A stretch of 25,039 nt of DNA from DATJGR01 sp032124855. Lineage in GTDB: Bacteria; Pseudomonadota; Gammaproteobacteria; Pseudomonadales; Azotimanducaceae. Location: assembly GCA_032124855.1 (NCBI GenBank), contig JAQBCT010000334.1, positions 1 to 25,039 on the forward strand, in the 5' to 3' direction. The position numbers and the translations under genes were made by a program. A model generated the notes under the pieces. That model saw nothing but the letters and a program-made list of their open reading frames with translations. It had not been told where the DNA came from and made no database searches. Below are positions 1 to 6,418 of the stretch, in pieces. Position 1 is the stretch's first letter. Every line of letters starts with the position of its first letter.

Positions 1-1
1 G

Positions 2-268
2 CGGCTTCCGCTCGCGGCGCCGGTGATCATGTCGGGCGTTCGCACGGCGGCCGTGATCACCGTCGGTGCCGCGACGCTGGCCGCGTTCATCGGCGCCGGG
101 GGCCTGGGCGACCCCATCGTCACGGGGCTCGCGTTGAACGATACGGGCCTCATCCTGCAGGGTGCAGTGCCCGCTGCGCTGCTGGCGATGCTCACTGAAC
201 TGATCTTCGAGCGGCTCGAACGCCGCCTGGTGCCCGCGCACCTGGTATCCAATCGACTCCCCCAATGA
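2..268 (+). CDS. ABC transporter permease, osmoprotectant/EgtU type (3' end only)
   Basis: This is the C-terminal part of an integral membrane permease of the binding-protein-dependent ABC family; the gene begins before the window. The visible frame reads LPLAAPVIMSGVRTA, then a hydrophobic segment, the conserved loop IGAGGLGDPI and a last membrane helix (GAVPAALLAMLTELIFERLE) before the TGA. The LP-LA-P-I-SG-R-A and GAGGLG patterns are typical of the OpuCB/YehW/ProW permeases for glycine betaine, choline and related quaternary amines. The same family includes EgtU, the permease-binding protein fusion that imports ergothioneine. No fused binding domain follows here: the protein stops about 12 residues after the last helix. 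The gene lies 72 nt upstream of egtB on the same strand and may share its transcript. Substrate is inferred from context only; a trimethylammonium compound (betaine, hercynine or ergothioneine) is reasonable. Confidence 0.85.
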   Translation, partial: RLPLAAPVIMSGVRTAAVITVGAATLAAFIGAGGLGDPIVTGLALNDTGLILQGAVPAALLAMLTELIFERLERRLVPAHLVSNRLPQ

Positions 269-340
269 CCCGGCACCCGGCCTGATTTGCAATTGCGCCT
301 CTGACCCGTATCCTCACCCGAAATCGCTTGGAAGGTACAC

Positions 341-1618
341 GTGGCCGAAGCTGCGCCTCGACGGGACCACGCTTCCCTGACGGAACACTATCTCGACATC
401 CGACGGCGCACAGTTGCGCTGTGTGCGCCGCTGGAGATCGACGACTACGGTGTCCAGCCCATGGCCGACGCCAGTCCGCCGAAGTGGCATCTGGCACACA
501 CCACGTGGTTCTTCGAGACATTCATCGTCAAGCCAAACCGCGTTGACTATTTGCCCTTCAACGACGCCTTCGAAGCGCTCTTCAACTCGTACTACAACGC
601 CGTCGGCGAACAATTTCCGCGTGCCGAGCGGGGGCGGCTGTCGCGTCCGACCGTAACCGAAGTGCTTCAGTACCGCGACCACGTCGATGCAGCGATGGTG
701 GCGCTGCTGGAGGCAGGCGACGCCGCCATCGACGATCGCATCGTGCTGGGCATCAATCACGAGCAGCAGCACCAGGAACTGATCGTCACCGATCTGAAAT
801 ACAACCTGGGACGCAATCCCTTGTCGCCCGCGTATGCCGGCGCTGCCCTCGCGCCACGCCGCGACAGCGCTGCAGCACATCAGTTCCTCCCTGTACCCGG
901 CGGGTTGATAGACATCGGGATGACACCCCGCGCCGGCGAGTTTTCATTCGACAATGAACAGCCACGGCATCGCGTATACGTGGCGCCGTTCGCGCTCGGC
1001 TCGCGCCTGGTGACGAATAGCGAATATCTCGAATTCATCGACGATGGGGGTTACCGGCGACCCGAACTCTGGCTGTCCCAAGGCTGGGATCTGGTGAAGG
1101 CCGCGCTAATCGGCGCTGCACCGCTGTACTGGCACAGGCGCGATGATCAATGGTTCGAGTACACCCTCGGCGGGCTGGCGCCGCTACACGCGGCGTCGCC
1201 GGTGGTGCATGTCAGCTATTTCGAGGCCGATGCGTTTGCGCGTTGGCGCGATGCACGGCTGCCCACGGAATTCGAGTGGGAACATGCCGCCACATCGCTC
1301 GGCAGCGCATCGGCCGAGGGCTGCTTCGCCGAGGATCGACAATTTCATCCGCGGCCCGCGGCAGCGAGCGATGTGCTTGCGCAACTGTTCGGTGACGCCT
1401 GGGAGTGGACGGCCAGTGCCTATGCGCCGTATCCGGGATTCCGCCATGCGCGAGGCGCGCTGGGCGAATACAACGGCAAATTCATGTCCGGCCAGATGGT
1501 GCTGCGCGGTGGCTCATGTGCCACACCGCGCGACCATATCCGTGCGTCGTATCGCAACTTCTTCCATCCGGGCGATCGCTGGCAGTTCTCTGCCATCCGT
1601 CTCGCGCGGGATGTGTGA
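341..1618 (+). CDS. egtB: EgtB, ergothioneine biosynthesis sulfoxide synthase
   Basis: This non-haem iron enzyme uses oxygen to join hercynine (trimethylhistidine) to a cysteine-type thiol, giving a sulfoxide on the way to ergothioneine. The 425-residue protein has the two expected domains. The N-terminal DinB-like helical domain carries the likely iron ligands: His53 in HLAHTTWFFE, and His140 and His144 in INHEQQHQE. The C-terminal FGE-sulfatase-like domain ends in RGGSCATPRDHIRASYRNFF, about residues 389-408, a hallmark of EgtB. The start is GTG at 341, placed by GGAAGG at 330-335 with a 5-nt gap. The gene ends 7 nt before egtD. No egtA (gamma-glutamylcysteine ligase) or egtC (amidohydrolase) is nearby, so the enzyme may use cysteine directly or rely on genes elsewhere; this is inference. 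Confidence 0.96.
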   Translation: MAEAAPRRDHASLTEHYLDIRRRTVALCAPLEIDDYGVQPMADASPPKWHLAHTTWFFETFIVKPNRVDYLPFNDAFEALFNSYYNAVGEQFPRAERGRLSRPTVTEVLQYRDHVDAAMVALLEAGDAAIDDRIVLGINHEQQHQELIVTDLKYNLGRNPLSPAYAGAALAPRRDSAAAHQFLPVPGGLIDIGMTPRAGEFSFDNEQPRHRVYVAPFALGSRLVTNSEYLEFIDDGGYRRPELWLSQGWDLVKAALIGAAPLYWHRRDDQWFEYTLGGLAPLHAASPVVHVSYFEADAFARWRDARLPTEFEWEHAATSLGSASAEGCFAEDRQFHPRPAAASDVLAQLFGDAWEWTASAYAPYPGFRHARGALGEYNGKFMSGQMVLRGGSCATPRDHIRASYRNFFHPGDRWQFSAIRLARDV

Positions 1619-1625
1619 GCAGCTT

Positions 1626-2588
1626 ATGTCTGAACTGGCCGTCATCAATCTCAAACCCGCCACGTCGGCCATTCAGGCGGAGGTGCTGGCAGGTCTGGAT
1701 CGCGCACGTAAATCCATTGCGCCGAAGTTTCTCTATGACGCGCGCGGCTCCGATCTGTTCGAGGAGATCACCGCGCTGCCCGAGTACTACCTCACGCGCA
1801 CCGAGATCGGCATTCTGCGTCGCTGCGCGGGCGACATTGCGCACGCTGTAGGAGACGATCACGTGCTGGTCGAGTTCGGCAGTGGCAGCAGTGGCAAGGT
1901 CCGCCTCCTGCTGGACGCCATGCGACCGGCCGCATACGTGCCGGTAGATATATCGCGGCACGCGCTTGCGCGCGCAGCCAACACGCTGCGCACCGATTAT
2001 CCGTGGCTGCGCGTGGTACCCGTCTGCGCCGACTACAGCCAGCCGTTCGCACTGCCAGCGACCACTGCCGGCACGGGCCGCCGCACCGCATTCTTTCCCG
2101 GCTCGAGCATCGGCAATTTCGAACCACCGGACGCCGTACGCTTCCTCGGCCACGTCGCCGAGGTGGTGGGTCCCGCCGGACAGTTGTTGATCGGCATCGA
2201 TCTGAAGAAGGATCCAGCCGTGCTGGAACCTGCCTACAACGACGCCCAGGGGGTGACGGCGCAGTTCAATCTCAATGTACTGAACCATCTCAACGAGGCC
2301 CTGGCGGCAGACTTCGATCTCGATGCCTACGTTCACCGTGCCCGCTACGACGTGCACTACGGCCGCATCGAGATCCATCTGGTGAGTCAGATCGAGCAGA
2401 CAGTGACCATCGGCGAGCGACGCATCAGGCTGCGCGCCGGCGAAGCCATCCACACCGAAAATTCCTACAAATACGATGTACGCGAATTCGATGAGCTCGC
2501 AAGACGAGCCGGTTTCACGCAACGCCATGCGTGGCTGGACGCCAGAGGATGGTTCGCAGTCCTGCTGTACGAAACAGTACGTGACTAG
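1626..2588 (+). CDS. egtD: EgtD, L-histidine N-alpha-methyltransferase
   Basis: EgtD uses three S-adenosylmethionine molecules to convert histidine to hercynine, the substrate of EgtB. The 320-residue protein matches the usual EgtD length of about 320. The SAM-binding motif is LVEFGSGSSGKVRLLLDA (residues 81-98), followed by VPVDIS and FFPGSSIGNFEP. The substrate pocket is recognisable: FLYDARGSDLFE with Tyr37, PEYYLTR with Tyr54/55, and TENSYKYD with Glu278 and Ser280, which appear to correspond to Glu282 and Ser284 of the mycobacterial enzyme. The position that seems to match its Met252 is Ile250 (GRIEIHL). ATG 1626 is chosen because it gives the family N-terminus; an in-frame ATG at 1611 would overlap the egtB stop and is possible. 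The stop TAG shares the bases CTAG with the stop of the converging LysR gene. Confidence 0.96.
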   Translation: MSELAVINLKPATSAIQAEVLAGLDRARKSIAPKFLYDARGSDLFEEITALPEYYLTRTEIGILRRCAGDIAHAVGDDHVLVEFGSGSSGKVRLLLDAMRPAAYVPVDISRHALARAANTLRTDYPWLRVVPVCADYSQPFALPATTAGTGRRTAFFPGSSIGNFEPPDAVRFLGHVAEVVGPAGQLLIGIDLKKDPAVLEPAYNDAQGVTAQFNLNVLNHLNEALAADFDLDAYVHRARYDVHYGRIEIHLVSQIEQTVTIGERRIRLRAGEAIHTENSYKYDVREFDELARRAGFTQRHAWLDARGWFAVLLYETVRD

Positions 2589-3499
2589 CTGGTGATGCCT
2601 GCACCCAACGCAGCCACCCGATAGGTCGCCGCTTCATCAATCAGCCAGGTGGCGAACGCGTCGCGTGCAGGACTGGGCACGGCCTCGGCCGGTGTGGCGA
2701 GATAGTAAGCACCGGGCGCTGTGATCACCGTGTCGAACAGCCTCACCAGGCGTCCATCGCGCAGATCCTGATATGCCGCCGCGGCGCGCACCAGCGCAAC
2801 GCCAGGCGGGCCATCGAATAACGCGATCAGCATGACCAGCGAATCGTTGAAACCGTAGACCGGATCGAGCCCGGCCGCATCGACGCCGGCAGCGGCAAAC
2901 CATTCCTGCCACTCCGTCGCGCCGTCCAGATCCTAGTAGAGCGGCAAACTCTTCAACACTTCTGGGCCGGCCGAGAGATCCAGCTCCGCCGCATACGCAG
3001 GCGTCGTCACTGCAAACAATCCCTCACCGAAGAGACGCTGGGTCTGCAGCCCCGGCCAGCGACCCGTCCCAAAACGAATCGCCGCATCGATGTCGGAGTC
3101 GAGCAGCGGCACTGCCTCCGCGCCGCATTGCACCTGCAGCCGCACGGCGGGATGCAGATCGTGAAATCGCGGCAGGCGCGGCACCAGCCACTTGGCGGCA
3201 AACGAACTGAGCGTTGCCACGGCGAGGCGCTGTGGGAATCGATTCGCCCTCGCAACGGCAGCGGTGGAGTCGATGCGTTCCACGCTGCTGGCCACGGCAA
3301 TGTAGAGGCGGCGGCCTTGCGCGGTCAGCGTCAGGCGTCGCCCCGCGCGTTCGAACAACCGCACGCCGAGATAGCCCTCCAGGCGCGCAACCTGCTGGCT
3401 CACCGCACCCTGGGTGACACTCAACTGCGTCGCCGCGTCGGTGAAACTCAAGCTGCGCGCGGCCAGCACGAATGCCCTGATCGCATTCAGAGGTACCAT
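2585..3499 (-). pseudogene. LysR-family regulator (GcvA-like) with an in-frame amber stop
   Basis: Translated from ATG 3499, the first 188 residues are a normal LysR protein. It has an N-terminal helix-turn-helix (LSFTDAATQLSVTQGAVSQQ, about residues 17-36) followed by the GcvA-type hinge and effector domain, up to KSLPLY. The next codon is TAG at 2933-2935. The same frame then continues open for 115 codons to a TAG at 2585-2587, and the sequence after the amber is clearly the rest of a LysR effector domain (TEWQEWFAAAG, then PPGVALVRAAA). The total of 304 codons is the usual length. There is no frameshift, so a single base change explains the break. It could be a recent pseudogene, a sequencing error, or a truncated protein that still binds DNA. 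It lies convergent to egtD and divergent from the winged-helix gene. Its target is unknown. Confidence 0.88.
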
Positions 3500-3619
3500 G
3501 GCGTTTCCATAGTTTTTCTAACGATAAGTGGGGACAAATAGTCGTTCGTATTCGATCTGAAACCCTGGATAGACTGCGGTTCGGGTAAAAGCACGTCCAT
3601 TTCTAAGCCAGATAACCTA

Positions 3620-4024
3620 ATGGAAACACCCGACCTCGACAAGCCAGTGGGAGCGCGCCGCCGCAGCTCGCCGTGCTGCTTTCGTGTCGCGGGCGCGTGT
3701 TTCGACGCGCAGACCGGGGAAGTGACACGGGGCGGACGCATCGCGCGTCTCGAACCGCTGGTTGCCTCGGTGCTGAGTGAACTCATCGAACACGCCGGGG
3801 ATCTCGTCTCGCGGGGGCACCTTCTCGCGCAGGTATGGGAGGGTCGGATCGTGGTTGAGGAATCGGTGACCCGCTGCGTGGCACAGATCCGCCGCGTGCT
3901 CGGGGACACGCGACCGTATCGTCTGGTCGAGACGCTTCCCAAGCGGGGCTATCGCCTTAATTCACTCGTTGGGGATTGCAACGATGGTGCCCCGAAATGC
4001 ACCGCCACGGATGCGCATGGATGA
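3620..4024 (+). CDS. Stand-alone winged-helix DNA-binding protein (OmpR/CadC type)
   Basis: This 134-residue protein contains essentially one domain, the C-terminal transcriptional-regulator winged helix of the OmpR/PhoB/ToxR/CadC group (about residues 20-115). Visible signatures are the start strand FRVAGACFDAQTGEVTRGG, the Leu-Glu-Pro positioning segment, LVSRGHLLAQVWEG for the second helix, VEESVTRCVAQIRRVLGD for the recognition helix, and the closing hairpin LVETLPKRGYRL. CadC/ToxR proteins usually continue into a membrane helix and a sensor domain, and OmpR proteins carry a receiver domain in front; neither is present. No clear ribosome-binding site precedes ATG 3620. The 3' end overlaps the converging DUF4329-like gene by 63 nt. 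It is either a true single-domain regulator or the remnant of a membrane-bound one; its targets cannot be seen. Confidence 0.82.
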   Translation: METPDLDKPVGARRRSSPCCFRVAGACFDAQTGEVTRGGRIARLEPLVASVLSELIEHAGDLVSRGHLLAQVWEGRIVVEESVTRCVAQIRRVLGDTRPYRLVETLPKRGYRLNSLVGDCNDGAPKCTATDAHG

Positions 4025-4480
4025 ACCGCTATCCCTGCGCACACGCTGCCATACCTCGTTGTCGCGCAGTACCAGCACGCCGCCAGCGGCCGTGACGAGA
4101 TAAAACGGCAGACCCGTATCGCGTACTGTCGCCGCATCCGCGGGCGAGAACAGATCGCGCGCAGCTCCGGCCGCGCCGTGTGTATGCCAAAGCGCGACGG
4201 GCCGCGCGCCAGCGATGCGCGGAAGGCGAAAACGAAAACCATCATCGAGCGCACAACCCCGCCCTACCACCACGCGATACGTACCGGAGTCGGCGTAGTA
4301 CACAGCGCCCACGAACTCTACGTCGAGCGCGGCTGAGCGCTGCGCATACAACTTTGCCGCGGTTACAACCGCTGTCATCTCCGAAGGAAATTCGTCGGAG
4401 AGGAGCTTCGAATGATCGATGTCGCACGCCCCCGCGCCCCCGGTGAAAACTGCAGCTACAACCATGACGGCCCACTTCAC
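3962..4480 (-). CDS. Exported DUF4329/JAMM-motif protein
   Basis: The 172-residue protein begins with a short signal-like segment (MKWAVMVVAAVFTGGAGAC). A Cys at 19 leaves a weak lipoprotein reading possible, but the position -3 residue is not the usual Leu. The body contains Glu55, then LWHTHG (His99, His101) and FSPAD (Ser112, Asp115). This is the order E, HxH, SxxD of a JAMM/MPN zinc metalloprotease site, with a longer HxH-to-S gap (10 residues) than in Rpn11. The WHTHG...FSPAD form matches what I know of DUF4329, a domain often linked to secreted toxins and deamidase/peptidase folds. It therefore probably acts in the periplasm, possibly as a zinc hydrolase; the substrate is unknown. The start is GTG 4480; ATG 4465 is an alternative with a shorter signal. 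A perfect palindrome lies just upstream. Confidence 0.72.
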   Translation of the reverse strand: MKWAVMVVAAVFTGGAGACDIDHSKLLSDEFPSEMTAVVTAAKLYAQRSAALDVEFVGAVYYADSGTYRVVVGRGCALDDGFRFRLPRIAGARPVALWHTHGAAGAARDLFSPADAATVRDTGLPFYLVTAAGGVLVLRDNEVWQRVRRDSGSSMRIRGGAFRGTIVAIPNE

Positions 4481-4491
4481 TGCACCAATCT

Positions 4492-4510
4492 CGCAACGAC
4501 AATCGTTGCG
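4492..4510. promoter_or_regulatory. Perfect 8-bp inverted repeat upstream of the DUF4329-like gene
   Basis: CGCAACGA at 4492-4499 and TCGTTGCG at 4503-4510 are perfect inverted repeats separated by CAA. The site begins 12 nt upstream of the GTG start at 4480, in the 219-bp divergent region between this gene and the receiver-domain gene. Its size and symmetry fit a dimeric repressor operator, or a hairpin in the 5' leader of the minus-strand transcript. No binding protein can be assigned; the winged-helix gene next door is one candidate. Confidence 0.45.
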
Positions 4511-4699
4511 GATCAGTGTTCGCAGGCCCGGTTCTGACTACCTGAGGAAGAACTGAAAGTTGGGGAATCTTTAACCGCGGAAGTGCCAAGCTTTTCCTGA
4601 TGAAAATGCCGGGCGTGCGCGTGCGATCAATTGCGCAATATTTCTCCGCGTTTCGGGCGAGAATGCGTAACAGCACGGCAGCTTCGCGCGGGGCACACC

Positions 4700-6031
4700 A
4701 TGTCCATCAAGCACGCACTTGTGGTTGACGACTCCAGATCGGCGCAGCTCGCGCTGCAAAAACAACTTGAACAGCACGACCTGGCCGTGGCGCTGGCTGC
4801 GTCGGGTGAGGAGGCTCTCGAGTTCCTCGATCACGAAACGGTAGATGTGATCTTCATGGATCACACCATGCCCGGCATGGATGGATTGCAGGCACTTGCC
4901 GCCATCAAGCGCAATCCGCGCACCGCGATGATCCCGGTGATGATGTACACGTCCAAGGAAGGCGAGGTGTATGTGGGTCAGGCGCGGGCCCTGGGCGGCA
5001 TCGGCGTGCTGCCGAAGGAAGTGCACCCTCAGGTGCTGTTCGAGATGTTGCTGAAGCTGGGGCTGGTCAGCGAGAAACGCACGGCCACGGAACCAGAACC
5101 CGGTTCACCCAGCCGTCGCGCGACGGATGAAGCGTTCGCGCCCGAGACGTCCGCGGAACCCCCCACCGGCATTGCGCTGACCGCCGTGCTCAATCGGATC
5201 ATGGATGACCAGGCCAACCTGCGCGCAGATCTGCGCCGCGAGCGCGCTGGACTGGCGCGTCAGGTTGCTGCCGAGGTGATTGAGGCGCAGCGCGCTGCGC
5301 CTGACGTAGGCGAAGCGGTGTCGCAATCAGCCCGTGCAGGCCGAGGCCGGACGTTGTGGATGACGCTCACTGCACTTTTTGCGCTCACCACGTTGATCCT
5401 CGCCGCGCAGGCATGGCGCGCCGCACCCGAGCGCGATGCCGTCGCAGTTCCGGTGCCGAATGCGAGCACCCAGCAGATTGCCCAGATCAGCCAGCTCAAC
5501 GCGGCGCTTCGCAGCGCGCAGACGCTGGTGAAGGCGCGCGACGTCCAGGCACTCGATGGACTGCAATGGGCCATCAACCAACGCGCAGGATTCGGTTTCG
5601 ACGAGCTGCCGTTCGACGATGCCCGCGCCGCCGAGCTTCGCGACCTGCTCGACCGTCTCGTCGCCATGGACTTTCGCGGCCGCGTGCGCATCGAATCGCA
5701 CCTGGGAGAGTTCTGTCTGATGGCTGATGAGGCCGGCAGCATTGGACTCGCACCGTCGGATGCGCCGATTGAAGCGTGCACGCTCATCGGCCATGCGCTG
5801 GACGACTCAGCGGTTGTCGCCACGCGGCAATCGTTGGGCTTTGCAGAGTTTCTGCGCACTTCCCCGCTGGCAAACGGTTCGGGGATTACCGTGGAACTGG
5901 TGGCACACGACCGCGAACATTCTCTGAGTCGCGTGCCGTTTCCTCCGGATGTGAGCCGTGCCGGCGCGTGGAATCGAGTGGCCGAACGCAACAATCGGTT
6001 GGAGTATTCGCTGATCCCGACCGGTGGTTGA
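4700..6031 (+). CDS. Receiver-domain protein with transmembrane helix and extracytoplasmic domain
   Basis: Residues 5-122 form a CheY-like receiver domain. It has the acidic pair Asp10-Asp11, the phosphoacceptor Asp54 in IFMDHTMPGMDG, Thr84/Ser85 in MYTSKEG and Lys106 in VLPKE, so it should be phosphorylatable. A low-complexity, Pro/Glu/Ala-rich linker and a likely helical stretch (about 155-200) lead to one membrane helix at about 218-238, preceded by a positive RAGRGR segment. The positive-inside rule puts the receiver in the cytoplasm and the last 205 residues outside. The C-terminal part (RVRIESHLGEFC, then WNRVAERNNRLEYSL) faintly recalls an OmpA-like domain but lacks clear signatures, so I leave it unassigned. 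ATG 4700 is preferred over an in-frame start at 4631 because it directly precedes the receiver fold. No histidine kinase is adjacent. Confidence 0.82.
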   Translation: MSIKHALVVDDSRSAQLALQKQLEQHDLAVALAASGEEALEFLDHETVDVIFMDHTMPGMDGLQALAAIKRNPRTAMIPVMMYTSKEGEVYVGQARALGGIGVLPKEVHPQVLFEMLLKLGLVSEKRTATEPEPGSPSRRATDEAFAPETSAEPPTGIALTAVLNRIMDDQANLRADLRRERAGLARQVAAEVIEAQRAAPDVGEAVSQSARAGRGRTLWMTLTALFALTTLILAAQAWRAAPERDAVAVPVPNASTQQIAQISQLNAALRSAQTLVKARDVQALDGLQWAINQRAGFGFDELPFDDARAAELRDLLDRLVAMDFRGRVRIESHLGEFCLMADEAGSIGLAPSDAPIEACTLIGHALDDSAVVATRQSLGFAEFLRTSPLANGSGITVELVAHDREHSLSRVPFPPDVSRAGAWNRVAERNNRLEYSLIPTGG

Positions 6032-6078
6032 GCGACTGGCTCCGCCCGGAAGCTGTGGGGAGATGTGTGGGGGGCGTT

Positions 6079-6150
6079 GTAGGAGGGGCTTCAGCCCCGA
6101 TCCTTGTTTGAGTAGCCTGGGACAAGGATCGGGGCTGAAGCCCCTCCTAC
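6079..6150. repeat. REP doublet (REPIN) with perfect 29-bp arms
   Basis: The arms at 6079-6107 and 6122-6150 are perfect reverse complements of each other, separated by a 14-nt loop. Each arm also contains the small palindrome GGGGCTTCAGCCCC, so each is itself a REP-type hairpin. Two inverted REPs make a REPIN, a non-autonomous element thought to be mobilised by a RAYT (IS200-like Y1) transposase encoded elsewhere. A related copy lies at 13461-13530. The element sits between two converging genes and could also stop transcription from both sides. Confidence 0.9.
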
Positions 6151-6172
6151 AAAGCCGCTCCCACTGAGCTTC

Positions 6173-6418
6173 TCAACCCCCCGGGATCCGTGGCAGCAGA
6201 AAGACTTCCGCCCCCTCGGGTATCCGTTGGCCCTGGTCGTCGCGGAAGATCTCGCCGTTGATCGATACGGCGACTCCCTCGTCGATGCGGCTCTGCATGC
6301 GCGGATACCGTTCAACCAGCTTGCGCAGCAGTTCGCGAATGGTGGCCGCGTCGATGGCAACCGTTGTGGCGCCGCCGGCGCACTCGCGCAACGACGCCGA
6401 CAGGCCCACCTGCGCCAT
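6173..6418 (-). CDS. MoaD/ThiS-family ubiquitin-like sulfur carrier protein
   Basis: This 81-residue beta-grasp protein ends in LPRIPGG, the exposed Gly-Gly tail that MoaD and ThiS use to carry a thiocarboxylate. Other MoaD features are TIRELLRKLVERYP near residues 27-39, VSINGEI near 51-57 and the penultimate strand EGAEVFLLP. MoaD proteins donate sulfur for the dithiolene of molybdopterin. The ATG (6416-6418) overlaps the TGA of the molybdenum subunit gene by one base, so translation is probably coupled. Its place at the end of a molybdenum-hydroxylase operon suggests a dedicated supply of cofactor or of its sulfur, though it may simply serve as the cell's MoaD. No moaE, moaA or moeB lies in the window. 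Confidence 0.85.
   Translation of the reverse strand: MAQVGLSASLRECAGGATTVAIDAATIRELLRKLVERYPRMQSRIDEGVAVSINGEIFRDDQGQRIPEGAEVFLLPRIPGG

Noticed and set aside
1482..2528. Minus-strand open frame opposite egtB/egtD
   Set aside because: It is antisense to two certain genes, with no start signal or domain.
2933..2935. Pyrrolysine or other recoding at the LysR amber codon
   Set aside because: No sign of pyl genes, no expected functional residue at this site and no special structure seen; a nonsense mutation or sequence error is simpler.
4631..4699. Extended start of the receiver-domain protein at 4631
   Set aside because: The added 23 residues precede the first receiver strand and are not expected in the fold; ATG 4700 directly precedes it.
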